Origin: Branchinecta lynchi
Lineage: Eukaryota > Arthropoda > Branchiopoda > Anostraca > Branchinectidae
Reading direction: 5' to 3'
Assembly (NCBI GenBank): GCA_023053575.1
Contig: JAKZAP010000014.1
Coordinates: 10,292,001-10,356,000 of the forward strand
Length of the DNA: 64,000 bases
Shown here: positions 39,001-45,600 of the stretch, one piece after another
How the letters are laid out: every line of letters begins with the position of its first letter
Position numbering within the stretch: position 1 is the stretch's first letter
Notes under the pieces: generated by a model
Seen by the model: the letters and a program-made list of their open reading frames with translations, nothing else
Database searches by the model: none
What the model was told of the DNA's origin: nothing
Made by a program: the position numbers and the translations under genes

Positions 39001-42000
39001 CAATTCTGTAAAATTCCTTTAAAAGGCCTATAACCTGCTGTAAAACTCACCATAAATCACGAAAAAATTAAGAATTCACTTCTATTTACAACTTACTTTG
39101 TTTAATTAAACTATTCTTTTGTTTTATGATGTCTGGCGATCGAGGTTGTGTTTCGGCCGTCGAGCTCACGTACAGAATAATAGCATTCAAGAAGTTCGTC
39201 GCAGAGCGGAGGGTCTGTTGAGACTTTGGTCTGTAGTCTTGACTTGCTTTAGTGCGAAAACACTGCATAGCAAGTGTATTTTTTGGCTTTTCTTTAATTT
39301 TAATGAAAAAAAGATTCATTTTCTTTCGTTATTCCTCAGGGACATACTTAACAAGACCGCAAAAAACTCGGGGTCCCATTGGGTATTTCAGGTAAAAATT
39401 AATAATAGCTTTCAGCTCAGGTCCTTTACCGGCACTGAATAGGTCACCAGTCCATGATACTTCAAGCTTGTCTGTCAATGTTCCCATGTTAGCTACGAAG
39501 ATTTGGCAAATCCTCTGTTAACCCCACAAGCCCCTCTACTTTCTCAAACTTCCCCACTCTGGCGCAGAAGGGGGCAGAAAGAAAGGTTTAAGAAGGCATT
39601 TTCGGAGGCAACGGATCTTCATGACCAACTTTTGGGAATCCGGAGAGACCTAAAATATGCCAAAAACACTTATCTCCAGCCTCCCACGACCAGCCACCCC
39701 TTGTCCCCACACTTCTGTCTGCCCCGTGAAAATCGCGGCTTCTGGCTGCGACGCTTCAGCTGAAACAACTGACATTAGTTGTATGAACTAGGAACCCAAA
39801 AACTCTGCCACTAAGTTTTCGGAGCTGCAGCAGCAACATCTTTGTTTACAAAAACACCTTGATGAAAAAGTAGGATAATAATCTTAAAGCACAATGGACA
39901 CTTCTAATGCTTTACTTTGTATTAAATGCTTCACAAATAAACATTTCCGACTTCCTTTAGAAGGCGCTACGAAAATCGACCGTTTTCTTGCTATCCCTTG
40001 TCTTTACCTCTCTGGCATTTCGGCGATCCAAATCTTAGGAGCTGGGATATCGTGGCAGGAAATTCAAAAACTCCCAGCAATGCTTGATATAAAAAAGATA
40101 TATTTGAGACATCACCAAAGTCAAGCCGCAAATGCAGTTTACCTGATGGTTCTAGTGTTTCATCAGAAGTTCCATGGTTTAAAGTGCCTATTAAAAAAGT
40201 TTTTCTTTGTGGAATAGTGCTGTGAAGCTTGATTAGCTTGCTTTATAAAATGTACCAGAATATGCAACAAGCTTATAAAAAATAACAGAGGTACAAAAAT
40301 CATTCAAAAACAAATAATCTATTCAAATCTGAATTATACAAGCTGACTTATACATAAAATAAAGACTATAAGAAACATCACTTTTATCTTTGTCCCAGCT
40401 AGTAAATTGAGCATGTACTGGCCTAAAAAATTACACTTTGAAATATCACAGAGAGGAAACTGTTGAAAAAGCTGCTGGTCTAGGGGGTAAGCATTGTTCC
40501 TAGGTTGTTACAGAGGGAGACTGGGGTAGATTAATGTGCCCATTGAACTTTAATAAGTATATCAGTAACTGGTTATCAGACATTGAACTGTGACGACGTT
40601 GCACCGGCTAGTCGTTCGAGGTAGTGTATGTAGTGTCGAGGTAGACCTCGCCGCAGTCTAGTACACTAGCACCATTTCAGGCACGGTGCTCAAACGTCTA
40701 GCACCATGCCTGGGTGCTAAGCGTTCAAGCACTGTACGTTGGATTTCATGTATGGTGCATGGATTTCAGTATACAGTGCATACAGAAAAAACACAGTTTC
40801 TGTCATCACAACTGAGCACCGGCTCGGACAGGGCTGAAATTAAAACTATGAATTAGAGAAATCAAAGACAATCCTTTATATATTTTTCACAACAAAAACA
40901 AAAGGGCTCTAATGATGATGGAGATGAAAAACCTAACAGCACCCTATCTATTTTCCATGTATTTTCCCTATTTATTCCCCAAGAGCCAATATTCTGGTTG
41001 GCTGCTAAGTAGAAAAAGCTGAGGCACAGGACACTTTGCATGCAAAACCCTTGACTATGTAGAAAAGGAAATGAGGTTTTTCACATCTGTCATCAGCCAA
41101 GCCCTTTTGTTTTTGTTGTGAAAAATATATAAAGGATTTTCTTTGACTTCTCTAATTCATGGTAGTAATTTCTGCCCTGTCCGAGCTGGTGCTCAGTTGT
41201 TATGACAGAAACTGTGTTTTTGATGTATGCACTGTATACTGAAATCCATGCACCATACATGAAATCCAAGGTACAGTGCTTGAACGTCTAGCACCCAGGC
41301 ATGGTGCTAGACGTTTGAGCACCGTGCCTGAAAAGGGACTAGTGTACTAGACTGCCTCGCCGTAATCGAGCTCTTGTAAATAGGGTTCTGGAGGATTAAA
41401 AATGAATTTTTATTTTCTGCAAAAGTTTTCACAAGACTAAAAAGTGTTGTCATATTGCCCAATTATTAAGCTTCAATTTGGTGTATTTCTTTATGTTTTA
41501 AATAGTCTTCAAGCACAGATAGTTGAAAGCTAAGTCATCCAGTTTTTAGAATTTCAGAAATCTGTCTGAGGTTAGGTACCCCTCCTGTACGTCAGCTATG
41601 ATTCTTCGTCAGCGATATTTCGGCCCTTCTTGGCAAGGGTCCTCGTCAGGCTGTCAATCCTCTGGTTCAACTTCGGGGAAGGAAACAAACCTGTAATCCT
41701 GGTAAAGCCGTTTAAATTTATTAATGATGATTTTAATTATGTAAATTTTACAATAGGCTAAAGATTGAGTTGTATGTATGTGATGTTTTAAAATGAAAAG
41801 AATGGTTCTAACGGAAAGACAACCAATAGGTATACAAACCATACGACCATACAAAAGTGAAAGTTTTTGAATTGTGGAGGTGCTTAAGAGAAAGATATAC
41901 CTGTCGTGAAAGGGCGATATTCCCGATAGTGTGAAAACACCAACCATTAAAGAAGAAGTTCTTTCTTGATTTCTGCAACTGCGAAAAGAGCAAACCTAGC

Positions 42001-42167
42001 TAGACAGACCCTGGAAGTATCAAACACCCATAATTTACCTGAACCTTGATGAAATCTTCAATAGCTTTCAACGCAGAATCCGTTAACTTCACAAACAACA
42101 CAGATTTATCCTCAGTATCTGTTTCAGATGACAGTAAAAATTGTCCACCTTCAGAAAGCACAGCCAT
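6865..42167 (-). CDS. ELL: ELL-family RNA polymerase II elongation factor, 5' part of gene (span of recognised exons)
   Basis: ELL proteins bind RNA polymerase II and suppress transient pausing; they work in the nucleus within super- and little-elongation complexes. Three minus-strand exons, each with good splice sites, match consecutive blocks of the ELL N-terminal domain: 42039-42167 (block VKLTDSALKAIEDF), 35411-35455 (PPSIRFTGNDG) and 6865-6981 (LGSVALRMSVNASDDVYERT). Exons 1 and 2 join in phase 0. The third exon begins with the last base of a codon, so at least one exon of length 3n+2 must lie between 6982 and 35410. It should encode the roughly 45-residue FSF.LSN...CIQQ block of known ELLs, and I did not find it. 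The C-terminal occludin-like domain is not in the window. The family call rests on three collinear blocks recognised from memory. ELL versus ELL2/3 cannot be separated; a single invertebrate ELL is assumed. Confidence 0.82.
7056..7134 (+). repeat. 78-bp direct repeat, right of ELL exon
   Basis: Second copy of the 6726-6803 unit with a few substitutions. It directly adjoins the retrotransposon fragment at 7140-7373. Confidence 0.8.
7140..7373 (+). pseudogene. Non-LTR retrotransposon fragment, C-terminal zinc-knuckle region
   Basis: The frame encodes GPYFCPMCGDEDESVVHLMC DCVELNELR, a CxxC...HxxxxC arrangement typical of the C-terminal end of LINE reverse transcriptase polyproteins (CPLCGEEDE..EHFL..CP). 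Only about 70 residues remain, with no RT or endonuclease motif. It lies in the ELL intron on the opposite strand. Confidence 0.7.
7374..8960. other. Gene-free intronic stretch
   Basis: No supported gene. AT-rich with short open frames only; a minus frame at 7624-7911 has no family signature. Confidence 0.45.
8975..9713 (+). pseudogene. Non-LTR retrotransposon fragment: C-terminus and 3' tail
   Basis: The frame to 9467 encodes YHNESLPDCFAGIFCERSDV, HNTRIRGNIEVPRLVTSRSS and IYRASKLWNKLI, the standard extreme C-terminal pattern of LINE RT polyproteins (HNTR...; ..G...W..LP..I). After the stop comes a 3' UTR with AATAAAACTG and a terminal (CTA)n tail that begins at about 9706 and resumes at 9896. 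The hAT-type MITE at 9714 is inserted inside this tail. Confidence 0.75.
9714..9895. mobile_element. hAT-type MITE, family A, copy 2, nested in a LINE tail
   Basis: Starts CAGGCCCGTATCCAGG, ends CCCTGGATACGGCGTCG, and is flanked by ACTACTAC on both sides (9706-9713 and 9896-9903), an 8-bp duplication within the (CTA)n tail. About 182 bp with long G runs at 9742-9765 and 9849-9860. Confidence 0.85.
10530..10872 (+). repeat. Interspersed repeat with CCCCGTGTTCTC/GGGAATG motifs, copy 1
   Basis: Matches 62910-63320 in reverse orientation, for example TTCAGATTCGGAGGGGAATC, GTGAATCCAGACTAATTTC and ATTCTCGCCGTTTCCCTT. The ends share ATTCTCGCCG/CGGCGAGAAT, so it is probably a palindromic-ended element. 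Function unknown. Confidence 0.7.
10875..11254. mobile_element. TTAA-bounded element, family F, copy 2 (complete)
   Basis: Starts TTAAAGGACGCCTCGCACTA and ends GACAGGTCCTTTAA, a 9-bp inverted TTAAAGGAC terminus on a 380-bp element. TTAA at both ends fits a TTAA target preference (as in piggyBac), but no transposase is present and the rest of the terminus is not the usual piggyBac CCC. Confidence 0.7.
11500..11612 (+). repeat. Fragment of the TTTCGGCCCTTCTTGGCAAGG repeat family
   Basis: Contains ACGGATACGTCAGCTACATT, then TATATTTCGGCCCTTTTTGG and CAAGGGCTTGAGCCTC. The same blocks occur near 10.1, 21.6, 30.0, 31.1, 36.0, 41.6, 53.0, 55.2 and 61.6 kb. No coding sequence. Confidence 0.7.
11786..11840. 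mobile_element. TTAA-bounded element, family F, left-end remnant
   Basis: Starts TTAAAGGACACCTCGCACTA as in copy 2 but stops after about 55 bp at the junction with a minus-strand retrotransposon 3' end, suggesting that the retroelement inserted into it or adjoined it. Confidence 0.55.
11840..12275 (-). pseudogene. Non-LTR retrotransposon fragment: C-terminus and 3' UTR
   Basis: On the minus strand the frame reads RRNTTRPGFVLRNIGVSVWN, GLPESVREAVSLASFKRMVK and SHYLKRKE, the usual C-terminal W..LP..V...S...FK motif of LINE polyproteins. Downstream (toward lower coordinates) lie an A-rich tract (T run at about 11993-12018), a CGGAT/TGGCCGT UTR and a 3' end of short ATGTCT repeats (11840-11850). 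The same UTR occurs at 24091-24352 in plus orientation. Confidence 0.78.
13075..13320 (-). repeat. Interspersed repeat rich in GTAGCATC/TACTAC motifs, copy 1
   Basis: The complement matches 37080-37375 in blocks such as TAGCATCCTGT, GTAACACGGTATGGTAGCC, TGTGCCTCAGATT and ATACTATCATT. Scattered GATGCTAC and AGTACTA words recur within it. No known class. Confidence 0.65.
13404..13868. mobile_element. TTAA-bounded element, family H, copy 1
   Basis: Starts TTAAAGCTTAACTGAAAAGG and ends CCCTTTTCGGGTAAACTTTAA, inverted termini of about 20 bp beginning with TTAA, 465 bp in all. It is collinear with 53400-53863 and 59394-59856 (shared TTTTCCACTATCT, AGTTA(C/T)GACGTT and CACACGGAAATTC blocks). It has no transposase and so is non-autonomous. 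Confidence 0.8.
14020..14457. mobile_element. 3-bp-duplication MITE, family M, copy 1, with internal tandem repeat
   Basis: Starts GAGCGTGTTCCATCCTA and ends AAGGGTGGAACACGCTC, flanked by ATG on both sides. Inside, paired words GTAGTTACTACGC and TAGTAACTATTAGTTAC form further palindromes. Compared with the other three copies it has about 110 extra bases near the left end, including three to four tandem copies of an ACTTCTTTCCCGGCAGAG unit (about 14086-14170). Confidence 0.85.
14865..15716. mobile_element. TTAA-bounded element, family F, copy 3, interrupted
   Basis: The left end (TTAAATTGTAGAGGCACTTC...TTTGGCTGTTTGAAG) and right end (...ACGACGGGTCCTTTAA) match family F. The middle, about 15000-15400, is an insertion that includes an (AAT)n tract at 15125-15145 and the block GCTGAGCGGCTGGCGAGGTG at about 15233, shared with about 10387. 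Confidence 0.65.
16129..16833. mobile_element. TTAA-bounded element, family G, copy 1
   Basis: Perfect 15-bp inverted termini TTAAAGGACACCTGA/TCAGGTGTCCTTTAA define a 705-bp element. It carries CTGCAGC/GCAGCGC-rich sequence (16160-16400) and a minus-strand open frame at 16463-16792 (109 codons, includes RVTWVVRFWRFSHADSKTK) that I do not recognise and that could be residual coding sequence. Confidence 0.75.
16970..17240 (+). repeat. Imperfect tandem duplication of about 165-175 bp
   Basis: CCGGATAGCGAAACCCCGG...GTCAACAAAAC...TCAAGAACTCGCAAAACTCC recurs from 17138 as CCGGACAGCGAAGTAGACC...GTCAATAAAAC...TCAAGAATTCACAAATCTCG. Confidence 0.6.
17508..17920. mobile_element. TTAA-bounded element, family G-like, copy 2
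   Basis: Starts TTAAAGGACCGGTCGAACCT and ends GTGCGAGATGTCCTTTAA, with shared TTAAAGGAC inverted termini; 413 bp, AT-rich core. The right part (AACAGTAAATCGTGCGAGAT and onward) is duplicated at about 19780-19862. Confidence 0.65.
18129..18843. mobile_element. Element with about 70-bp terminal inverted repeats containing a nested G/C-tract element
   Basis: Left arm CCAGGCTTGCCACATC...GAGAGTGACTTTTGGCCC...GAATTGGGAGTGAG matches the complement of 18770-18843. The interior (about 18230-18475) resembles the reverse of the 38.5-kb element (TTGGCTAGTAATGCCTC, C run). No clear target duplication. Confidence 0.75.
18844..19624. other. Gene-free intronic stretch
   Basis: Open frames at 19008-19465 overlap in several frames and match no family I know. 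No convincing exon signals. Confidence 0.4.
19625..20010 (+). repeat. Direct duplication of about 115 bp
   Basis: GGTAAGGGCAGATTTGGATC...GGCGTGCGTCCGAGCTTTAAAGCTT (19633-19742) is repeated at about 19896-20008. The sequence between (19745-19862) is itself similar to 17855-17975, so the tract was assembled by at least two duplication steps. Confidence 0.7.
20011..21500. other. Gene-free intronic stretch with decayed repeats
   Basis: 20600-20815 resembles an internal part of family H (GCGGCTTTTCAGTG..CAGTG, GTACCGCAAATC). No gene is supported. Confidence 0.4.
21501..21715 (+). repeat. TTTCGG..CTTCTTGGCAAGG repeat family, long copy
   Basis: Contains TTCAGCCCAAACTGACTGGG, AGGGATATTTCGGTTCTTCT, GGATCCTCGTCAGACTGTTG and CGAAATATCG, in the same order as fragments near 30.0 and 41.6 kb. 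Confidence 0.65.
22848..23152. mobile_element. 3-bp-duplication MITE, family M, copy 2
   Basis: Starts GAACGTGATCCACCCTACTT, ends AGGTGGAACATGCTC, flanked by TTT on both sides; 305 bp and about 90 percent like copy 1 outside its tandem insert. Confidence 0.85.
23445..24440 (+). mobile_element. GGGATCCC/(GGAC)n element, forward copy, split by a LINE 3' fragment
   Basis: Begins TTTTTGGGATCACAAAACGT, followed by GTCCGTCTGTCCGTCCGTCC, the GAAGGGAATGAGAT block and about two degenerate monomers. The far end (CAAATGTTTGGGATCACACC...CTTTGGACTTGTTTGG) appears only after an inserted retrotransposon segment at 24091-24352. Confidence 0.75.
24091..24352 (+). mobile_element. 5'-truncated non-LTR retrotransposon 3' end
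   Basis: Sequence from CATTATTTGAAAAGGAAAGA through the A-rich tract, CGGATTCTGGTGGTTAGAAT, GTGGCCGTTAATGGTAAACT and terminal ATGTCTATGTCTATGTCT matches the complement of 11840-12090. The hexamer-repeat 3' end is CR1/L2-like. Confidence 0.75.
25640..25815 (+). repeat. Cluster of (A)AGTACTTG motifs
   Basis: About ten copies of ACTTGA/CAAGTA words in both orientations (for example GCAGTACTTCAAACG, GGTACTTGAAACTTGAGTAC, GAAGTACTTGATAGTCAAGTAC). This resembles the subterminal repeats of a DNA transposon; no ends defined. Confidence 0.5.
25848..26286 (+). CDS. Unrecognised open frame without ATG start, possible 3' exon
   Basis: A stop-to-stop frame of about 146 codons contains LKKTNLSTTERIQKRIARKR, ALCLGSGRLQFIAVIPDAPV and FDRPDFPPGTSSSKANLRNN. 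It lacks an early Met; acceptor-like TTTTAG (about 25871) and CGACAG (about 25910) lie at its start. About five frames this long are expected by chance in 64 kb, so length alone is weak support, but the basic, Pro- and Leu-rich composition is protein-like. It might be an exon or a decayed mobile-element ORF. It falls inside the long ELL intron on the opposite strand. Confidence 0.25.
26287..27764. other. Gene-free intronic stretch
   Basis: Open frames at 26534-26752 (+), 27063-27263 (-) and 27404-27736 (-) match nothing. AATAAAATTTCATCATCATCAC at 27428-27449 looks like a retrotransposon 3' tail. Confidence 0.4.
27765..29345 (+). mobile_element. GGGATCCC/(GGAC)n element, longest copy, carrying a 137-bp satellite array
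   Basis: From TTTTTGGGATCCCAAAACGT through a (GTCC)n run (27822-27860), the CACGATAACTCTCGAAGGGA block and a tandem array (28020-29100) to ATTTTTGGGATCCCATCGAC...CTTTGGTCTTGTTAAAC. The same TTTTTGGGATCCCA word marks both ends in direct orientation. Other copies differ mainly in monomer number. No protein is encoded. The architecture recalls non-autonomous Helitron/Helentron-type elements, but I cannot prove that. Confidence 0.8.
28020..29100 (+). repeat. Tandem array of about eight 137-bp monomers
   Basis: The unit GATGTTCGATTTAGGGGTAG...GACATGCTGAAGACGATGGT...GACCGGAATCCGGCCCAAAC recurs with a 137-bp period; the core four to five copies (28170-28720) are nearly identical and flanking ones diverge, the pattern expected of homogenisation in the array centre. 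Identical reading-frame shadows at 28181, 28318 and 28455 arise from this. Confidence 0.9.
29885..30118. repeat. Large hairpin of the TTTCGGCCC repeat family
   Basis: Left arm ATTCAAATAATGTATACAAC...GATGCTTCATCAGCGATATTTCGGCCC pairs with GG(A)CCGAAATATGGCTGATG...GTTGTATACATTATTTGAAT on the right. About 100-bp arms around a short CTTCCACGACGTTGACC loop region. Confidence 0.85.
30635..30790 (+). repeat. Imperfect tandem duplication of about 88 bp
   Basis: TTAAAAAGTTGTTATAGAGGTAATACG is repeated as TTAAGAAGTTGTTACAGAGGTAATAAG about 88 bp on. Confidence 0.55.
31075..31166. repeat. Near-perfect 44-bp-arm palindrome
   Basis: TATTTGACGGTGCAAAACGG...ATTTTATTGGA is followed after three bases by its complement with a single mismatch. 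Arms are the terminal part of the TTTCGGCCC family, as if two ends had been joined after loss of the interior. Confidence 0.9.
31167..32908. other. Gene-free intronic stretch
   Basis: No gene is supported. An open frame at 32354-32599 (+) has a CxxC pair but no recognised family. Confidence 0.4.
32909..33706. mobile_element. Foldback element with about 140-bp inverted arms
   Basis: Left arm GGACCAGTCATACACAAATC...GGTTAAACTGAGACTGGCTA...CTTCTTCCTGTCCTAGATCA pairs with the complement at 33559-33706. The roughly 520-bp centre has repeated TAGGTTACTC(T/A)ATCC units (33150-33215). The flank after 33706 (CACAAGTAGACCCCAATACC) recurs near 59925. Confidence 0.8.
33960..35400. other. Gene-free intronic stretch left of ELL exon 2
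   Basis: Open frames at 34481-34785 and 34895-35185 (+) show no family signature and no splice support. Confidence 0.4.
35411..35455 (-). CDS. ELL: ELL exon 2 (45-bp microexon-sized exon)
   Basis: On the minus strand an acceptor (TTTTTCCCTTTTCAG) precedes 45 bp encoding KGVDPPSIRFTGNDG, followed by the donor GTAAGTGCTGAG. Joined to exon 1 in phase 0 it gives ...KVQ|KGVDPPSIRF, colinear with ELL ...RARQDSVSLRPSIRFQGSQG. PSIRF is the signature that identified it. The exon ends in phase 0. It is separated from exon 1 by a 6.6-kb intron that holds an inverted-repeat element and other repeats. Confidence 0.82.
35960..36070 (+). repeat. TTTCGGCCC repeat family fragment
   Basis: TTTGACAGTGCAAAACGGAT...TAGAGCTATCTCTCGGCCCT...TCATGCTCAAGCCGC, as at 11500-11612. 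Confidence 0.65.
36071..37079. other. Gene-free part of ELL intron 1
   Basis: No supported gene; short open frames at 36600-36983 on both strands without family signatures. Confidence 0.4.
37080..37375 (+). repeat. Interspersed repeat rich in TAGTAGCAT motifs, copy 2
   Basis: Inverse copy of 13075-13320, with expanded runs of ATAGTAGCATCTGG/AGTAGCATAT words at 37215-37330. Confidence 0.65.
37376..38162. other. Gene-free part of ELL intron 1
   Basis: I see neither a gene nor a defined repeat here. Confidence 0.4.
38163..38332. repeat. Foldback repeat
   Basis: CACAAGCATGCATAGCCAAGCACAG...GCAAGTGC pairs with GCACGTGCCTTGACATCTGTGCTTGGCTAGGCATGCTTGTG. Arms about 45 bp, with further TGCCTGGC/GCCTAGGC symmetric words in the loop. 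Confidence 0.8.
38533..38882 (+). mobile_element. Family J element (CCAGRGGCGT termini, A-rich core)
   Basis: Termini CCAGAGGCGTTACTAGCC and GTCATGACGCCCCTGG are short inverted repeats; G run after the left end and C run before the right end. The core is a series of TTTCAGAAAAA.CC(G/C)AC units. Possible degenerate 8-bp flanks TTAAAGAC/GTAAAGCC suggest hAT, unproven. Confidence 0.6.
38890..40650. other. Gene-free part of ELL intron 1
   Basis: Open frames at 39119-39442, 39503-39763 and 39894-40217 (+) were examined and not recognised; none has matching splice sites or family motifs. Confidence 0.4.
40654..41354 (+). mobile_element. hAT-type long-TIR MITE, family B, copy 1
   Basis: Ends CAGTCTAGTACACTAG and CTAGTGTACTAGACTG; flanked by a perfect 8-bp duplication CCTCGCCG (40646-40653, 41355-41362). 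Inverted arms of about 260 bp surround a core of about 180 bp. No transposase. Confidence 0.92.
41575..41670 (+). repeat. TTTCGGCCC repeat family fragment upstream of the ELL/MPP10 pair
   Basis: ACGTCAGCTATGATTCTTCG, TCAGCGATATTTCGGCCCTT, CTTGGCAAGGGTCCTCGTCA and GGCTGTCAATCCTC, the clearest match to the consensus. Confidence 0.7.
42039..42167 (-). CDS. ELL: ELL exon 1 (start codon and first 43 residues)
   Basis: Begins MAVLSEGGQFLLSS and continues to LFVKLTDSALKAIEDFIKVQ, which aligns with the first conserved ELL block (human FHVKLTDSALRAFESYRARQ). The start at 42167 is chosen because an in-frame TGA lies four codons upstream and the protein then begins at the usual distance from the conserved block. 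The exon is 129 bp, ending in phase 0 at CAG|GTAAATT. It faces away from MPP10 exon 1, whose ATG lies 395 bp away. Confidence 0.85.
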
Positions 42168-42561
42168 TTCACACTCTCATTTTCAGCAGCGTTTCAGAGC
42201 AACTGAAGATGATGAGTTTTCCTCGGAGAGATTTTCACCATTGAAAACGGCTGGCCAAAATTAGCGAAAATTTTTGGCTAATTTTTGCGTTCGTCTTTTG
42301 CTGACTTTTCTCCTTGTCAAAGATTATTTACGTAAGTATTATGAAACAAAATCAGTCTGCAATCATTTAACCTAATAATTAGGTTGTGATTGCAACTGTA
42401 AAATTCTCTTTGATGTTAACTTTTCTTCTTTTCTGGTAATATGCAAGTTTAGAGCCCTGCTGAACAAGTGGCACCGCCGCTTCAGTCTCCAAACGGCGAC
42501 GATTTCAAATATTTTAAACAGCGTGGCGAATCTTCACGTTAGTTTAACCTTTAATTTCGTT
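42168..42561. promoter_or_regulatory. Putative bidirectional promoter between ELL and MPP10
   Basis: The ELL start codon (42167, minus) and the MPP10 start codon (42562, plus) are only 394 bp apart and point away from each other, so both promoters and 5' UTRs must fit here unless there are remote non-coding exons. I see no clear TATA box. Two palindromes stand out: 42358-42394, with arms TGCAATCA/TGATTGCA around AACCTAATAATTAGGTT, and 42257-42285, with arms AAAATTAGC/GCTAATTTT. A donor-like GTAAGTATT at about 42332 and an acceptor-like site at about 42447 could define a 5' UTR intron for MPP10. The promoter call is inferred from geometry. Confidence 0.6.
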
Positions 42562-42608
42562 ATGGACTTCCTTCTGAAAAAGTTTCCCAGGGCAGATACT
42601 TTCCTGAG
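42562..42608 (+). CDS. MPHOSPH10: MPP10 exon 1 (start)
   Basis: Short coding exon MDFLLKKFPRADTFL plus two bases (AG), with a consensus donor GTAAGTATT at 42609. AG joined to the A at 50113 makes Arg, giving FPRADTFLRSDVSAAKDL. This aligns with the family's N-terminal R.E.FL....A..L...SK.LYD pattern. The frame upstream of the ATG stays open for at least 40 codons without another ATG. I therefore use this Met, although a spliced upstream start is possible. The predicted protein starts about 15 residues shorter than human MPP10. Confidence 0.72.
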
Positions 42609-45600
42609 GTAAGTATTTGTCTAGTTAGATATGTGTAACTGAACTCATAATATCTTTGCTGGAAGTAACCAGTAAGATTTGCACCTGATTTGCCCAATTT
42701 ATTTCCTTACTCCTGAGATTAGAGAAAGAAAAGATCACTAACTTAGTGATCTAAGCTTAGTGACTAAGCTGAATCAATGGCTTATTTTAATAAAAGCCTA
42801 AATTTTTGGGATCCATCCATCAACCTTTGGTCTTGTTAACTTTGGTAGCTCAACCTTTTTAATCACTTTGTAGTTTGTATATTACAGCAAGGTCAAGGAA
42901 TACGAGTTTAGGTCAGGCTGAGTCAGGAGCATCCGAAGCCACCCCCAGAAGGTCTGAGGGAAAAAATCGGGTAAATTTTGACTGGTGCGATGCAGGCGCG
43001 CCAGTTAAAATTTTTCAAATTAACCTGAACCTAAGGATTTTTAGGGAATCTACTGGATTATTGATCAGGGAGCCAGCGGCGCTACTAGCCAAAATATTTG
43101 GGGGGGGGATGAGGCATTGACTGACCGGCTGAAATGAAATTTTTCAAAAAAAATACACTAATTTTCAGAAAAACTGTTTATTTTGGCGAAAAATCAAAAA
43201 AAATTTCAGAAAAACCGACTGTTTTCATGAAAAAAAATCAACTGTTTTGACGAAATATTTCTTGAGGGAATTTTGAGGGCTGAACCAGGGAATCTACCGG
43301 ACTTTGCTCAACAGAATCTACCAGAATTTGTCTCAGGGAATCTACCAGAAATTTTACTGCTTACTTGATAAGTACAGACTCTAAGCTTACCAGGATATCC
43401 TGGCACACAACTTTACCAGAGTGATTCTTGCAGACTGACGCCACAGCGTAACGGTACATTCATCAGGTAATTCGAGTAATCTCCTAAGTATCTGGAGCTT
43501 TCAAAAATTAGGCAACCTACTGAAATTTCCATAATTTCCAACTAGAAATACTGTACCAGGAATAATATCACTGTATGGTCTACTCCAGTTTTGACAGCTT
43601 TCTCTACTCTTTTCCGGAGATAAGCCGAGAAAAGTTAAAAAAACAGTTAGGCTTCTTCCGACACAATCTCGAAGTCACCACACTCAGAAGTTTCATAACA
43701 GACAGCGTATAACACTTTCAAGAATAACACCTTTTCACTTAGAAATAAAGTGTTATGACCAATTAAGTTTACACTATTTCGTGCCTAGATCTCCAACAAG
43801 ACCTTCGATTGGTAAAAATACTAACGGTAACGAAAGAAACATAAAAGATAACATCCCAAAGTGTTGTCTGTTGAAACCGCGCATCCTTCTGTTGTCGTTA
43901 TGTAACTGCTGACAGTTTAGTATTTGTAACTATTGAAGGTGTTGTTGCAGATCTAGGCACGAAATAGTATAAACTTAATTGGTCATAACACTTTATTTCT
44001 AAGTGAAAAGGTGTTATTCTTGAAAGTGTTATGCGCAATCTGTTATGAAACTTCTGACAGTGCAGGAGAGCCTCGAAACAAACAAAAAAGTTTGAAGATA
44101 CATTCAAAGTCTTTCATGGAATGAAAGATGTCTTACCACTAGTATGGAAAGCGTTCAAGCTCGCTAAGATAATCCCTGTTACTTCAGCAAAAGGAGAAAG
44201 ACTTTTTGGCAAGACGAAATTGGTTAAGACCACTTTCCGTTCAACACTGGCTGACCATCAAGCCTCTGTTTCTAATCGCATTGATCTAGTTTACGAATGT
44301 GAAATTGAATATGTTGCGAACAAATGGAAAATGCTAAAAACACAATGGATAAATGTGTAGGGTGGGTTGAAGGTCGAAGAGTTTTTCGTTTTGACTGACA
44401 ATCTTAAAGTTTTACCCAGTAACGCTGAGATCCAACAGTCTAGTTACATATCACTTTTTCACTTATATTTTCTCGAAAAACCTGTTAAAAATATGTTACT
44501 TCGTTTCTCAGTTGTCCAGGGACAATCGATTTCATAATTATTCTTTCGGATCTGTAGTGCTTCTGTGTAGGCTACTTGTCCCTCTACGCTTGAAATATTT
44601 ACCAACTAGAAATGTAAGCCATTGCCGAAAAATAAATAAATAAAAATATCAGTTTCATTGCAAGACATACCCGAAAATCATTTCCTAACATCTGTAACTT
44701 CTCAGATGTTGCTTCCTTTTCCCTGAAAATGCAGAATTTTGTTCAGATTCAAATTTTCTGCATTTGAATTTTTCGGCAAGCACCGCAACTGAACGTTTTT
44801 ACCAGACCCCCGGGTGGAAAAAGGGTGAAAATTCGGCATTGGTTTTGCGACTCGTTTCACAAGCCTTTTTCCTGATTTTCCAAGTAACCATAGAACTTCC
44901 AGTGCCTGTGGATACATCAAGAAACGGAGAAAAAAATTAGCTTTCATTCACTATATCAATAAATTGTCAAGCTCTGTCAGTTTGTTCTTAAAGTTTCTTA
45001 GAAAAACGTGACTTACCCACAGCACAAGGATTTATTTTTTACACATTATCTTCAACTTTCCTCTTCTTGTTGGTGACCCATCTCTACCAGCAAACGCTTA
45101 TACCAACCAGTATTCATTACAGATTTCTCGGGCACAAAATTGATCTTTGTATCATTTACACATAAAAGTGTATTCTGGGTTTGGCGAACTTGGCACCTTG
45201 CCTTACACACGTGACTTACACTCGCGTTTTTGACGCTGTGAAAAAAATGTGTAAATGATTAGTTTATTTTGTTTACTTCGATTATAAAAAACATAGGTAC
45301 ATAAACCATAGGAATACTTACCACTCATTTGAAGCATCACTGGCGATCAGACATGGAAACCTGTAACTGAACGACCTGCCATCAATAATAGGACTGGGCA
45401 GAATCTGTGTTCAGCAACATAAACTGCATGGAAGTGCCCATCTGGTGAGATTGATGAGAATGCAGAAAGAAATTGCACGCGGAGGTTCGTCTCGAAGCAT
45501 TTCGAGGCAAAATGAATCTCATGCGTTTTGAAAATTGACTGTTCCCTCATGGCGGGCCAGCCTGAGGATTCAAGAGACAAACTGATAATTTCGAGTTTAG

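Noticed and set aside
39119..40217. Three plus frames of 86-107 codons near the ELL promoter side
   Set aside because: No recognisable domain, no consistent splicing, length within chance.
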